Notes: generated by a model from the sequence alone, not told the origin. Counted from the stretch's first letter, positions 13,206-20,748 are shown. The stretch: 24,052 nt of DNA from Pseudomonadota bacterium (GCA_023386455.1 JAEWJO010000182.1:1-24052), one strand, 5' to 3'. Numbers and translations are program-made.

Positions 13206-14450
13206 ATGTCCGACTTTCGCGATAGGCTCCGTGGCATGCGAGCAACCGGGAAGAGCAAGGCGCCCGCATCGCCACAGCACAGACAGCCCCAGAAACGGCG
13301 CTCGCGCTCTGTCGCCAACGAAGACGAGTCGGCGCTGGACGAAATCGATAAGGGGACGACCGAGATTCGACTTCCTGCCGACGCACACGTCGTCGGCGAA
13401 CCGGTCACGGTCATCCAGCTTCTTCGTCCGAGTGGCGTGCGCGCCGGCCTCTTTGCAGTGTGCGAGCGAAACGGCGTCGCATACGAAGTGAGTCTCGCTG
13501 ATGTGGTGTTCGCGGCGGGAAGCACTGCCGACTCCTTGGTCGCTCGCTACCGCACCTGGCTGGGACTCGCCCCGACGACAGGATCCGCCCCTCCGAGAAG
13601 CCGCCCGCACAAGGTCGTCGAGGGCGACGTCGAGATCGGCACGCCTACTGATCTCGTCGTGCTCGCGTGCCGATCGAACGCGTTGCACTGCCGGATGCTC
13701 GGGCGCTCTCGCGTAGTCACGTTGCGCACGGCGGTGCGCGACGAGGTTCCCGGTGCGATCATCACGGTCGTCCCGACGAAGCAGTGGACGCACGCGCGCC
13801 ACCCGTACATCAACGGCGAGATCACCGCCATGCGCTTCGATGCCCAGGCGCTCGGGCTGCCCCTGCTCGCACTCAGGGATGAAGGCGAATGGGATCCCGA
13901 GGACGAGTACTGGGGCGAAGAAGGTGAGCCACTAGAGCCGTGGGCCAAAGCGATCATCGCGCGTGGTACTCGGCCGATGCTCGAGATGGAGCAAGTCATC
14001 CCTGGCTCAGACCCCGAAGATTGGGATTCCGACCCGATCACGGACGCCGCCGATCTGCGCGAGTCCGGTGACGTCCGCGCCGCCTACAAGGCGCTGATGG
14101 ATCTCCTCGCACGTGATCTCCGCTGCCTGGATGCGCACGCTCACCTCGGAAACCTCGAGTTCGACCACAGGCCCGAACAGGCGCTGCGCCATTACGAGAT
14201 GGGCACGACCATCGGGGCACTCTCGCTCGGGAAGAACTTCGACGGTGTGCTGCCGTGGGGGTTGGTCGACAATCGTCCGTTTCTGCGGTGCTTGCACGGT
14301 GTCGGCATCGCGAACTGGCGTCTCGGTGACCTTCGCGCCGCCAAGGCGGCGTTCACCAAGATGTTGTGGCTCAACCCCGGAGACAACCAGGGCGCCCGCT
14401 TCTGTCTCGCGGCAATGGAAGTAGGCAAGTCGTGGGACGAGATGGCATGA
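13206..14450 (+). CDS. TPR-containing cargo protein of unknown function
   Basis: A 414-residue protein without signal peptide or membrane segment. Residues 1-50 are basic and disordered. Residues 50-215 are beta-rich with no recognised motif. Residues 214-243 are strongly acidic and Trp-rich (WDPEDEYWGEEGEPLEPW). Residues 275-400 are helical: DLRESGDVRAAYKALMDLLA, then DAHAHLGNLEFDH, then WRLGDLRAAKAAFTKMLWLN and NPGDNQGAR, a TPR-like arrangement whose last motif recurs in bacterial TPR proteins of unknown role. I do not recognise a function; a protein-binding scaffold is the most the sequence supports. It is the only full-length gene of unit 2. The ATG at 13206 lacks a clear ribosome binding site. 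Its stop overlaps a short downstream ORF (ATGA). Confidence 0.85.
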   Translation: MSDFRDRLRGMRATGKSKAPASPQHRQPQKRRSRSVANEDESALDEIDKGTTEIRLPADAHVVGEPVTVIQLLRPSGVRAGLFAVCERNGVAYEVSLADVVFAAGSTADSLVARYRTWLGLAPTTGSAPPRSRPHKVVEGDVEIGTPTDLVVLACRSNALHCRMLGRSRVVTLRTAVRDEVPGAIITVVPTKQWTHARHPYINGEITAMRFDAQALGLPLLALRDEGEWDPEDEYWGEEGEPLEPWAKAIIARGTRPMLEMEQVIPGSDPEDWDSDPITDAADLRESGDVRAAYKALMDLLARDLRCLDAHAHLGNLEFDHRPEQALRHYEMGTTIGALSLGKNFDGVLPWGLVDNRPFLRCLHGVGIANWRLGDLRAAKAAFTKMLWLNPGDNQGARFCLAAMEVGKSWDEMA

Positions 14451-14587
14451 ACCGGCCCACGCCCAGGCCCGCGTCAGTCGTCCGGGACGAAGTCTTGAGA
14501 CTCCTCGAAATCGTGACGCTGAAATCGTCGCGGATTTCCGAAGGCGCGATCACCGCCATCGGCACGCGGCGCAGCATCAGACCGTGA
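14447..14587 (+). CDS. Possible short ORF coupled to the TPR gene
   Basis: A 46-codon frame starts in the ATGA that ends the TPR gene. The product would be small, basic and helical in its middle (VVRDEVLRLLEIVTL). The overlap favours translation, but no family is recognised and the frame may be fortuitous. Confidence 0.3.
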   Translation: MNRPTPRPASVVRDEVLRLLEIVTLKSSRISEGAITAIGTRRSIRP

Positions 14588-14607
14588 GCCGTTTCGGGCC
14601 CACGATC

Positions 14608-14630
14608 TCACTGCCACGCCACTGCCACGA
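14608..14630 (-). repeat. Scrap of an integrase 3' end (23-base repeat)
   Basis: The 23 bases are identical to 9340-9362 and to the corresponding bases in copy 2 (around 12287-12309), which encode the SGVAVSA part of the integrase C-terminus. Flanking sequence does not match. In the other copies this segment lies about 50 bases to the right of an att core; here an att core is to its right instead. It may be what remains of a third unit whose left end was deleted. Confidence 0.6.
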
Positions 14631-14744
14631 CTCGAGTGCTCAGCAGGGACCGAGCGGGAGGAACCGGAACATCGTCTGCGCGTAACTCGTGGTGGTCATT
14701 GCAGGATCGCGAATCAGTTGTTGATTTCGATCTGCGCGCATAGT
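14631..14744. other. Non-coding end of the integrated region
   Basis: No gene is seen between the integrase scrap and att repeat 3. The region is less GC-rich near 14700-14735 than the flanking chromosome. Confidence 0.4.
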
Positions 14745-14767
14745 GTTCGAGTCCCCCCGCTCGCACT
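14745..14767 (+). repeat. att repeat 3, outer boundary
   Basis: The 23 bases match 9271-9293 exactly (T arm through discriminator plus CT). Past 14767 the sequence diverges from both other copies, and ordinary chromosomal genes resume. This defines the right end of the integrated DNA. Confidence 0.88.
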
Positions 14768-14806
14768 AACCAGGGACATCGATGCTCACGTGAGGCGTTG
14801 GTCTGA

Positions 14807-15391
14807 TCACGCCGTCCTGTAGTGGAGGTGAACGATGCCACCGAGGCGGCGCTCGCCAACGATCTCGAGCCGTGCGTGAAGATCGCGCGGCAGCCATGCG
14901 ATACCCCTGCCGAGGATCACCGGGTGGATGTAGACGTGAAACTCGTCCACGAGGTTGGTCGCGATCATCGCGGCTGCGAGGTGCGGGCCGCCGACCGTGA
15001 TGTCCTGCTCGCTCGTCGCCTTGAACGTGCGGATCGCGTCGGGATCGACGACGCGTTCGATGCGCGTCCGTTCCAGCGAGACCTGGCCGAGTGTCTTCGA
15101 GAACACCACTTTGTCGGCGGCGCGCCACTGCCTTGCGAACTCGCGCTCGTGGTCCTTCAGGCCGGGCGTGAACGCCGGAGCATCCGGATCGACATGCGCG
15201 CTGTCCCAGACGGACATCGTCTCGAACATGCGGCGGCCGTAGAGATACGTCCCGACGGTGCGATGGAGCTCGTTGATCGACGAGTAGAACGCGGCGTTCG
15301 GCACGCCCCACGTGGGATCGGTGTCGGGGTCGGAGAGGTCCGACATGAAGCCGTCGAGCGACGCGACCGCGATGTAGATGAGCTTTCCCAT
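14807..15391 (-). CDS. Dihydrofolate reductase/RibD C-terminal family protein
   Basis: A 194-residue protein of the RibD C-terminal/dihydrofolate reductase-like fold. Visible elements are the N-terminal strand IYIAVASLDGFM with Asp13, YGRRMFETM at 51-59 (NADPH-side helix), the VFSKTLG strand near 96-102, and DITVGGPHLAAAM at 130-142, the glycine-rich cofactor-binding turn. Such stand-alone members are probable NADPH-dependent reductases of unknown substrate, not the housekeeping folate enzyme. The ATG shares a base with the preceding gene's stop (TGATG), so it is translated with the AHSA1-like protein as the last gene of the ArsR operon. Confidence 0.92.
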   Translation of the reverse strand: MGKLIYIAVASLDGFMSDLSDPDTDPTWGVPNAAFYSSINELHRTVGTYLYGRRMFETMSVWDSAHVDPDAPAFTPGLKDHEREFARQWRAADKVVFSKTLGQVSLERTRIERVVDPDAIRTFKATSEQDITVGGPHLAAAMIATNLVDEFHVYIHPVILGRGIAWLPRDLHARLEIVGERRLGGIVHLHYRTA

Positions 15392-15909
15392 CAGGTGCTC
15401 CGTTGTTCGAGATACGCGACGAGCCGCTCGGCGGTCTGGGCCCAGCCCACGCCGGCGAGCGTGCGGTGACGAACGACCGCCGGGTTGCTGGCGGCCGCCG
15501 CTTCCGCGATCCGCTGGTGAACCGTCATGCGTGTGCCGCGCCGCGTGGCATGCAGCTCGACGGTCATCACGATGTGTACGCCGAGCGGCCAGTCGGGGAC
15601 CTGCGGAGGTGCGATCGGCCGGTCGTCGGCGTCCACGAACGTGAACGTGAAGCGCAGCCGCGACGGCGCGATCACCTCGTCGAAGATGCCACTGATCGCG
15701 ATCACGTCGCCCGACGCGACGACCCGCTGGTGAAACCGAATGGCGCCGCCGGGGCGTGCATCGATCTCGCAGAACGGCATGTCGGCTCCATGCGGGCCGA
15801 ACCAGCGCGCGAGGTGCTCGGCCTTGGTCCACATCTCGAACATGAGCTCGCGCGGCACCGCGTACTCGCGGTCGTCGATCAGCTCGTCAGCGATTCCTGC
15901 GACGCGCAT
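15391..15909 (-). CDS. SRPBCC/AHSA1-like protein
   Basis: A 172-residue START/Bet v1-like protein of the activator-of-Hsp90 homologue type. The pattern is typical: VPRELMFEMWTKAEHLARWFGPHG near the N-terminus, PGGAIRFH, GIFDEVIAPSRLRFTF and a C-terminal helix AQTAERLVAYLEQ. The fold makes a hydrophobic cavity for a small ligand; no enzymatic residues are evident. The gene overlaps the ArsR gene by 23 bases and the reductase start by one. ArsR-SRPBCC pairs are common, and the regulator usually controls its partner. Confidence 0.92.
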   Translation of the reverse strand: MRVAGIADELIDDREYAVPRELMFEMWTKAEHLARWFGPHGADMPFCEIDARPGGAIRFHQRVVASGDVIAISGIFDEVIAPSRLRFTFTFVDADDRPIAPPQVPDWPLGVHIVMTVELHATRRGTRMTVHQRIAEAAAASNPAVVRHRTLAGVGWAQTAERLVAYLEQRST

Positions 15910-16252
15910 TGCGCGACTCCTTCCGGCGCTGCGCGTGCAGCTCGAGTACGTACGTTCCGAGGCGATCGAGGCGGCCTTCCCAGAACGCCCGATACGGCTC
16001 CATCCAGCTCGCGACGTGCTCGAGCGGCGCGGCCTCGAGCTCGCATGGACGGGCCTGCGCGTCGCGGCCGCGGCGGATCAGGCCGGCACGCTCCAGGACG
16101 CGCAGGTGCTTGGAGACCGCAGGGCCGCTCATGTCGAACGGCTCGGCGAGCTCCTTCACGTTCGCGGGGCCGGCGGTGAGGCGCTTCAGGATCGCTCGCC
16201 GCGTCGGATCCGCGAGCGCGGCAAACGTCAGGCTCAGCGTGTCTGTCTGCAT
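15887..16252 (-). CDS. ArsR-family winged-helix repressor
   Basis: A 121-residue regulator. The winged helix covers about residues 5-85: FAALADPTRRAILKRL, NVKELAEPFDMSGPAVSKHL (recognition helix) and RVLERAGLIRRGRD (wing). The Cys motif of metal-sensing members is absent, as in the SRPBCC-linked subgroup. A 28-base inverted repeat sits two bases upstream of the ATG and is the likely site of autorepression. It is the first gene of a three-gene overlapping operon. Confidence 0.94.
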   Translation of the reverse strand: MQTDTLSLTFAALADPTRRAILKRLTAGPANVKELAEPFDMSGPAVSKHLRVLERAGLIRRGRDAQARPCELEAAPLEHVASWMEPYRAFWEGRLDRLGTYVLELHAQRRKESRNARRRNR

Positions 16253-16254
16253 CT

Positions 16255-16282
16255 AACCCGATGGTTACCAAACCATCTGGTT
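16255..16282. promoter_or_regulatory. Inverted-repeat operator of the ArsR operon
   Basis: The arm AACCCGATGGTT (16255-16266) and the arm AACCATCTGGTT (16271-16282) are inverted repeats matching at 11 of 12 positions, separated by ACCA. The right arm is itself a 5-base palindrome. The position immediately upstream of the ArsR ATG suits repression by blocking transcription start. Confidence 0.72.
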
Positions 16283-16288
16283 ACATAC

Positions 16289-16321
16289 AAGGGCCAGCTC
16301 GTCGAAAACAGGAAGGCCCTT
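16289..16321 (-). terminator. Weak hairpin downstream of the FHA gene
   Basis: AAGGGCC (16289-16295) pairs with GGCCCTT (16315-16321) around a 19-base loop. It lies just past the FHA gene's stop but has no T tract, so its role as terminator is doubtful. Confidence 0.25.
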
Positions 16322-16357
16322 CTCCGGACGTCGGCGCCGCTCGATCAGCGATGCAGG

Positions 16358-16789
16358 CTAAACGGCGGCACGAATGTGCGCCCGCGCGAGCTCGAGCGTC
16401 GTCTCAGTTTCGCGAGCGCGGTTTCGAAGATCCGAGCAGTGCCGGTGCCCCGCCTCCACCTCACCGTCGTCGGAACCGGTCGGAGTCTCCGATGCGCCTG
16501 CTGCGGTGAACTTGAAGAAGACGTCGCCGATCTTCAGAACGTCGGCGTCACGAAGCACTGACGTCGCCACCTGCATGTCGTTGACGAAGCAGCCGTTGGT
16601 TGACTGAAGGTCCTCGACAACCCAAGCATCGCCGTTGAAGAAGATCCGCGCATGCCGTCTGGAGATGGACTCGCTCGCGATGTGCACGGCGCACGTCCTG
16701 TCGCGCCCGACGATCACTTCGTGAATCGGCAGCGGGAACTCTTGCCCGACCTGCGGGGCCTCGGGGTAGAGCACGACGAGCGTCGCCAC
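16358..16789 (-). CDS. FHA-domain protein
   Basis: A 143-residue protein that is almost only a forkhead-associated domain, which binds phosphothreonine peptides. Conserved residues are present: GRD at 28-30, SISRRHARIF at 41-50 (Ser43, His46), VEDLQSTNGCFVND at 58-71 (Asn65) and the closing strand DVLKIGDVFFKF. A 48-residue charged tail follows without a further domain. In myxobacteria such FHA domains often head longer signalling proteins, so this may be a shortened relative. The GTG at 16789 fits the usual N-terminus of the domain; the frame extends upstream to 17116 but there overlaps the next gene and is not protein-like. No kinase gene is adjacent. Confidence 0.87.
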   Translation of the reverse strand: MATLVVLYPEAPQVGQEFPLPIHEVIVGRDRTCAVHIASESISRRHARIFFNGDAWVVEDLQSTNGCFVNDMQVATSVLRDADVLKIGDVFFKFTAAGASETPTGSDDGEVEAGHRHCSDLRNRARETETTLELARAHIRAAV

Positions 16790-16835
16790 ACGTCGATTGT
16801 GTCCTGATCGACGACGATCGATCGCAAGAATCGGC

Positions 16836-16856
16836 GCCGAGCACGAGATGCTCGGC
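16836..16856 (-). terminator. Hairpin downstream of the Ser/Gly-rich exported protein gene
   Basis: GCCGAGCA and TGCTCGGC form a perfect 8-base stem around a 5-base loop, 33 bases past the stop at 16890. No strong T tract follows on the minus strand. It could also end plus-strand read-through. Confidence 0.4.
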
Positions 16857-16889
16857 TCGCGTTGCTGGTCGCGTGGGCTCGTCGAACGC

Positions 16890-17720
16890 TCAGAACCCGA
16901 TCCCGATCTCGGGACCATAGAGAGCAGGCAGGTCGCGGAACTCGAGATAGCGCACGCCCAGCTCGACGTGAAAGATCCGCAGCGCGCCACGACCGCCGAA
17001 CGCCTGCACGTCGGAGAACAGCATCGCGCCGGCCGACGCGACGAAGGCGACGTTCCTGTTGACGGCGTGCTCGAGCCGCACGTCGACCTTCGACCCCAGC
17101 ATCGACACCGGATCACTGAACGGGTCCTTCGTGCCGACGTGAACGATACCGCCCTCGATCCACAGGCGCGTCGATCGCGATTGCGCGAGCGGGATACCGG
17201 CCGTCAGCGACGGCATGGACATCGTGATCGTCATGTCGCGCTCGAAGTAGCGCGTGGCTGCGGCATTGAGCCGGAACTTGCCGCCGAACACGAGCGAAAG
17301 CTCGGCCGAGATCGAGCCATCGGACTCGTGTACCTTCTGCGCGCCCGCGAATCCGCTTGCAGATACGGTGGGCCACACGATCGGTGCGCGACTGGAGGCC
17401 GAGCTGTTCGCCGAGCAGTCCTCGCACGCGCTCTCTCCGCTGGGTTCGGCATACGTGTAGCTGTAGTCGGAGTCGGAGTCGGAGTACGAGTAGGAGTCAG
17501 AGGTGGAGGCGGAGCTCGAGTCCGAGCTCGATCCGCTGGAGCCCGAGCTCGACGAGCTGCTTGGCGAGCTCGCTCCGCCGCCGAGCCCGCCGGTGACCTG
17601 GCCGAGCCGGCCACCGCCACCACCACCACCACCGCCACTGCCACTGCCACCGCGGCGACCGGCCCAGGCGGGTGCGGACGTCGCGAGCAAGACGAGGAGG
17701 AGCGATGAGGATGGACGCAT
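16890..17720 (-). CDS. Exported Gly/Ser/Tyr-Asp-rich protein, possible outer-membrane barrel
   Basis: A 276-residue protein of unrecognised family. Residues 1-20 are a signal peptide (LLLVLLATSAPAWA). Then follow a glycine tract at about 25-36, a Ser-rich block, and an alternating Ser-Tyr-Ser-Asp block (YSYSDSDSDYSYTY). The C-terminal 170 residues are rich in alternating polar and nonpolar strands (SAELSLVFGGKFRLNAAA, MTITMSMPSLTAGIPLA, RIFHVELGVRYLEF) and end with Phe, as outer-membrane beta-barrels do. Two Cys in SACEDC could form a disulfide. The ATG at 17720 is set by the signal peptide. It lies about 200 bases downstream of the ECF sigma gene on the same strand and may be co-transcribed or a target of it. 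The function is unknown. Confidence 0.78.
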   Translation of the reverse strand: MRPSSSLLLVLLATSAPAWAGRRGGSGSGGGGGGGGGRLGQVTGGLGGGASSPSSSSSSGSSGSSSDSSSASTSDSYSYSDSDSDYSYTYAEPSGESACEDCSANSSASSRAPIVWPTVSASGFAGAQKVHESDGSISAELSLVFGGKFRLNAAATRYFERDMTITMSMPSLTAGIPLAQSRSTRLWIEGGIVHVGTKDPFSDPVSMLGSKVDVRLEHAVNRNVAFVASAGAMLFSDVQAFGGRGALRIFHVELGVRYLEFRDLPALYGPEIGIGF

Positions 17721-17917
17721 GCACTGCACATCAGCAGCCGGCGTGCCGAGAGCGCGCGTGAATGATCGCGAGGAGCTAGCCGTCGAACGCGATCGACGTC
17801 CGCTTCGTTTCGGCACACGGTGTGGTGGGCCGGCGACATGTTTGCAAACTGTGAAGACAGACGGCACGTGACGAATGCCTCGACGACGGCGACCGTGCCG
17901 ACTTGCCGAGGCCGTGC

Positions 17918-18445
17918 TCACGAACCGTAGCGTTCGGTGAGCATCGCGCGGAGCGCCTGCCGCGCGCGCAGGACGCGCGTACCGACGGTGTTCTTCGAGA
18001 TGCCGAGCTGCTGCGCGATCGCGTCGTAGCTCTTGCCGTCGAACGTGAACAGCTCGAACGTCGCGCGCTGATGCGAAGGCAGACGTGGGATCTCGGCACG
18101 CACGTCGGCCTCGGAGAGCTGCTCCCACCAGGCGCTGTTGTCCGCCACGCCCGAGGGTAGGAGCTCACTGTCGAAGTGATCGCGCCGCACGGCGTGCCGG
18201 CGCACCCGATCGATGAAGAGGTTGCGCATGACCCGGCAGAGCCAGGCGCGCTCGTTGGTGTCGGCCGGCAGGCTGGAGCGGAGCGCGCGCTCCAGTGCGT
18301 CCTGCACGAGGTCCTCGGGATCGAGCGGCGCTCGGCACCACCGGCGTGCGAGCGCGTGCAGACGCTTGCCGTGGCACCGCGTCCACTGTTCGACCCGCTT
18401 GTGGTGCAGAACGTCCGCTCGAGGCGGCGTGTGTGCGGTGTCCAT
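17918..18445 (-). CDS. ECF-type RNA polymerase sigma factor
   Basis: A 175-residue sigma-70 family protein of the extracytoplasmic-function type. Region 2 is at about 18-84 (LDPEDLVQDALERAL, then ERAWLCRVMRNLFIDRVRR). Region 4 is at 115-170 (LPSHQRATFELFTFDGKSYDAIAQQLGISK then NTVGTRVLRARQALRAML), a helix-turn-helix for the -35 element. There is no region 1 or 3, and no recognisable anti-sigma gene next to it. The ATG at 18445 leaves a 17-residue N-terminal tail; longer versions of the frame are Arg/Ser-rich and not protein-like. It probably directs transcription of envelope genes, possibly its neighbours. Confidence 0.93.
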   Translation of the reverse strand: MDTAHTPPRADVLHHKRVEQWTRCHGKRLHALARRWCRAPLDPEDLVQDALERALRSSLPADTNERAWLCRVMRNLFIDRVRRHAVRRDHFDSELLPSGVADNSAWWEQLSEADVRAEIPRLPSHQRATFELFTFDGKSYDAIAQQLGISKNTVGTRVLRARQALRAMLTERYGS

Positions 18446-18578
18446 CGCGGCGCGCTGGTGCACCGGCCACGCCAAGGCGGCATCGTCGCTGCGCCGTCTC
18501 CTCGACGGGCGCGTTGCGCCGAGTCGGCGCGATCTGCCGCGCATGTCGCGCCGGTCGTGCGCAACTGGGTGGATGCGA

Positions 18579-19319
18579 TCAGTTCTCCTTCTGGATCGCC
18601 TCGACCGCCTCGCAGAGGCGCTTGATGCCGGTCTGGTCGCCCGAGCAGTCGATCGGGCGAAGCTCCATGTTCTCGGAGGTGGTGTACGTGCCACTACCGT
18701 CGCGTCTCTCGTTCTTGCCCGTCGCGACGACCGGGTTGTCGCTGACGATCAAGAGCCACCCGACGTTTACCTGCGGGTTCACGGATCGGGGCTCACAGGT
18801 GCCGATCGAGCCGGGTGCAATGGTGAACGACCTCTGGTGCTGGAGCATCCGCGTCCCCTCGTCGCTGAAGTAGTTGCAGGTGTACGTGGCAGGCACGTCG
18901 CCGGCGTTGAGCAGGTAGGCGGTGGCCTGGAGTAGATGATCACTCGTCGCAGAGTCGTTCACGTACGGCGCGAGCCAGACCGCATGCGCGGGAGACGAGG
19001 GTGCCGCCGAGGGAGGCGGCACGGACGCCTCGATCTTGCCGATCGCGGTCAGCACGGCGTCGAGCTTCTGGTCGAGCTGCGTGTTCGACTTCGCCAGTGC
19101 CGCGGTCGCATCCGCGATCGCCGCGTTCTGCTGAACGACCGTCGTCGTCTCCTTCGCGAGCAGGCTGGTCTGATTCGCGATCGCGAGCGTGTTGTCGTTG
19201 ACCCGCTGGACCGCATCCGCGAGCTTCAGAAACGGATTCCCTTCGTCCGCGGCGTACGCCAGCCCTCCCGCACCCACCAACGCCAGCATCACCATCGCGA
19301 CCGTTCGCCTTCGTGCCAT
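18579..19319 (-). CDS. Exported coiled-coil protein of unknown function
   Basis: A 246-residue protein. The signal peptide covers residues 1-23 (AMVMLALVGAGGLAYA). It is followed by a predicted coiled coil at about 30-100 with heptad-like Leu/Ile/Val and many Asn/Gln/Thr, a Pro/Ser/Ala hinge near 101-110, and a C-terminal domain from 112 that is beta-rich (HAVWLAPYVNDSA, SFTIAPGSIGTCEP, NVGWLLIVSDNPVVATG). The four Cys residues of the mature protein all lie in this domain and could form disulfides. I recognise no family. The coiled coil suggests an oligomeric stalk with a beta head, periplasmic or surface-exposed. It ends 133 bases upstream of the sigma factor start on the same strand. Confidence 0.83.
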   Translation of the reverse strand: MARRRTVAMVMLALVGAGGLAYAADEGNPFLKLADAVQRVNDNTLAIANQTSLLAKETTTVVQQNAAIADATAALAKSNTQLDQKLDAVLTAIGKIEASVPPPSAAPSSPAHAVWLAPYVNDSATSDHLLQATAYLLNAGDVPATYTCNYFSDEGTRMLQHQRSFTIAPGSIGTCEPRSVNPQVNVGWLLIVSDNPVVATGKNERRDGSGTYTTSENMELRPIDCSGDQTGIKRLCEAVEAIQKEN

Positions 19320-19493
19320 CGTCTTCTACTCCTCGAGAATGAGGCCGCGCGGCACCGCTCGTAGTGAGCGGCCCGGGCGGCCTCGACGGTTGTTGTGATG
19401 TAGTGACGGATCGGATCGAGGATCTTCCGTCCGCCGGGCTCGGAGATGCGTTGCCGCGTGAAGCCGCGATCGCGCTACGGTGGGGGGGCGAAC

Positions 19494-20708
19494 ATGACCA
19501 AGAAGGCACGCAGCCATATCGACGAGCTTCGAGGCGCCACCCGGCTCGCCGTCGAGGCGACGCGCGCCGTCACCGCGATCGTCGAGAAGATGCACGTCAC
19601 GATTGCAAGCGGACCCGCGGTCCTCGGTCAGCCGCTCTCGGCGCCGGCACGGCTTGCGACCCGTCCCGTCTACGCATCGATCCACGGCATCACGCGGCTC
19701 GTCGGCAGCAGCCTCGATGCCGCGCTCGCGCAACTCGCGCCGCTGGTCAAGACGAGCACCTCCGGCGAGCAGCGAGATATCCTGCTCGCCGTCGTCAACG
19801 GCGTGCTCGGCGACTACCTGCAGGCGACCGCCAACCCGCTCGCGATCGAGATGGAGCTCAGATATGGCGGCCGCGCGGTAGAGCTCGCACCCGACGCCGT
19901 GCGCGCCGCGATCCCGGATGCGACCTCGAAGATCGTCGTCCTGGTTCACGGCTCGTGCATGACGGACGCGCAGTTCACGCGCGGCGGTCACGATCACGGC
20001 GCGGCGCTCGCGCGCGACCTCGGGTACACGCCGCTCTACGTTCGCTACAACAGCGGCCTACACGTCTCGACGAACGGCCACGCGCTCGGGGCGATCCTCG
20101 AGCAGCTCGTCGCGGCATGGCCGGTCGCCGTCGACGAGCTCGTGCTGCTCGGGCACAGCATGGGTGGTCTCGTCGCCCGCAGCGCCTGTCACGTGGCGAG
20201 AGCGGACGGCCAAACCTGGCAGACGCGCCTGCGCGCGCTGATCACGCTCGGCACGCCGCACCACGGCGCGCCCCTCGAGCGCGGCGGGAACTGGATCCAT
20301 CGGCTGCTCGACCTCAGCCGCTACACGGCGCCGCTCGGTGCGCTCGGGCGGATCCGCAGTGCGGGTGTCACCGACCTCCGGTTCGGCAACGTGCTCGACG
20401 AGCACTGGCATCGACGTGATCGGTTCGCACACGGGCCGGACCCGCGCTGTCCGTGTCCCCTGCCAGACGGCGTGCGCTGCTATGCGATCGCCGGAACGCT
20501 CTCGACGGAGATGGGTCCTCGACTGCGCGGCGACGGGATGGTCCCGGTCGACAGCGCGCTCGGCACGCACGCGAGCCCCGCGCTGTGCCTGGATTTTCCC
20601 GAGACGCAGCGGTCGATCGCGCTCGGGACGGGTCACATCGACCTCCTGAACGCGCCGTCGGTGTACGCGACGATCCGCGCCTGGCTCGCTGCGCCGGCTA
20701 CGGACTGA
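19494..20708 (+). CDS. Alpha/beta hydrolase, lipase-like (PGAP1/triacylglycerol lipase type)
   Basis: A 404-residue protein. A helical N-terminal region of about 140 residues precedes the hydrolase core. The core has an oxyanion-hole VLVHGS at 149-154, the nucleophile elbow LLGHSMGG at 218-225 with Ser222, TLGTPHHGAPLE at 251-262 as in lipases, GDGMVPVDSA with a candidate acid near 347-353, and GTGHID with His381. The triad is therefore probably complete. No signal peptide is seen, so it may be cytoplasmic or a storage-granule enzyme; the leading helical region resembles N-terminal parts of some polyester or lipid esterases. The ATG at 19494 follows a G-rich ribosome binding site. The frame extends upstream, but that part overlaps the divergent promoter region. 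Confidence 0.9.
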   Translation: MTKKARSHIDELRGATRLAVEATRAVTAIVEKMHVTIASGPAVLGQPLSAPARLATRPVYASIHGITRLVGSSLDAALAQLAPLVKTSTSGEQRDILLAVVNGVLGDYLQATANPLAIEMELRYGGRAVELAPDAVRAAIPDATSKIVVLVHGSCMTDAQFTRGGHDHGAALARDLGYTPLYVRYNSGLHVSTNGHALGAILEQLVAAWPVAVDELVLLGHSMGGLVARSACHVARADGQTWQTRLRALITLGTPHHGAPLERGGNWIHRLLDLSRYTAPLGALGRIRSAGVTDLRFGNVLDEHWHRRDRFAHGPDPRCPCPLPDGVRCYAIAGTLSTEMGPRLRGDGMVPVDSALGTHASPALCLDFPETQRSIALGTGHIDLLNAPSVYATIRAWLAAPATD

Positions 20709-20748
20709 CTTCGCAATTTCGGAGAAGCGCGCCGCGCGGAGCTCGCGC

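Larger units (their letters stand above)
12239..14767. mobile_element. Integrated unit 2 at tRNA-Leu repeat (degenerate, about 2.5 kb)
   Basis: DNA between att repeats 2 and 3. It begins with a decayed integrase closely related to that of unit 1, then a TPR-protein gene, a possible short coupled ORF, and a scrap of another integrase end near 14608. No other mobility gene is seen. Two units of the same integrase family in tandem imply successive integrations at the same tRNA site. Confidence 0.72.

Noticed and set aside
17450..17660. Trinucleotide-like tracts (GAGTCG, CCACCA, CTGCCA) as a microsatellite or regulatory repeat
   Set aside because: They encode the Ser/Tyr/Asp and Gly tracts of the exported protein in frame, so they are coding low complexity.
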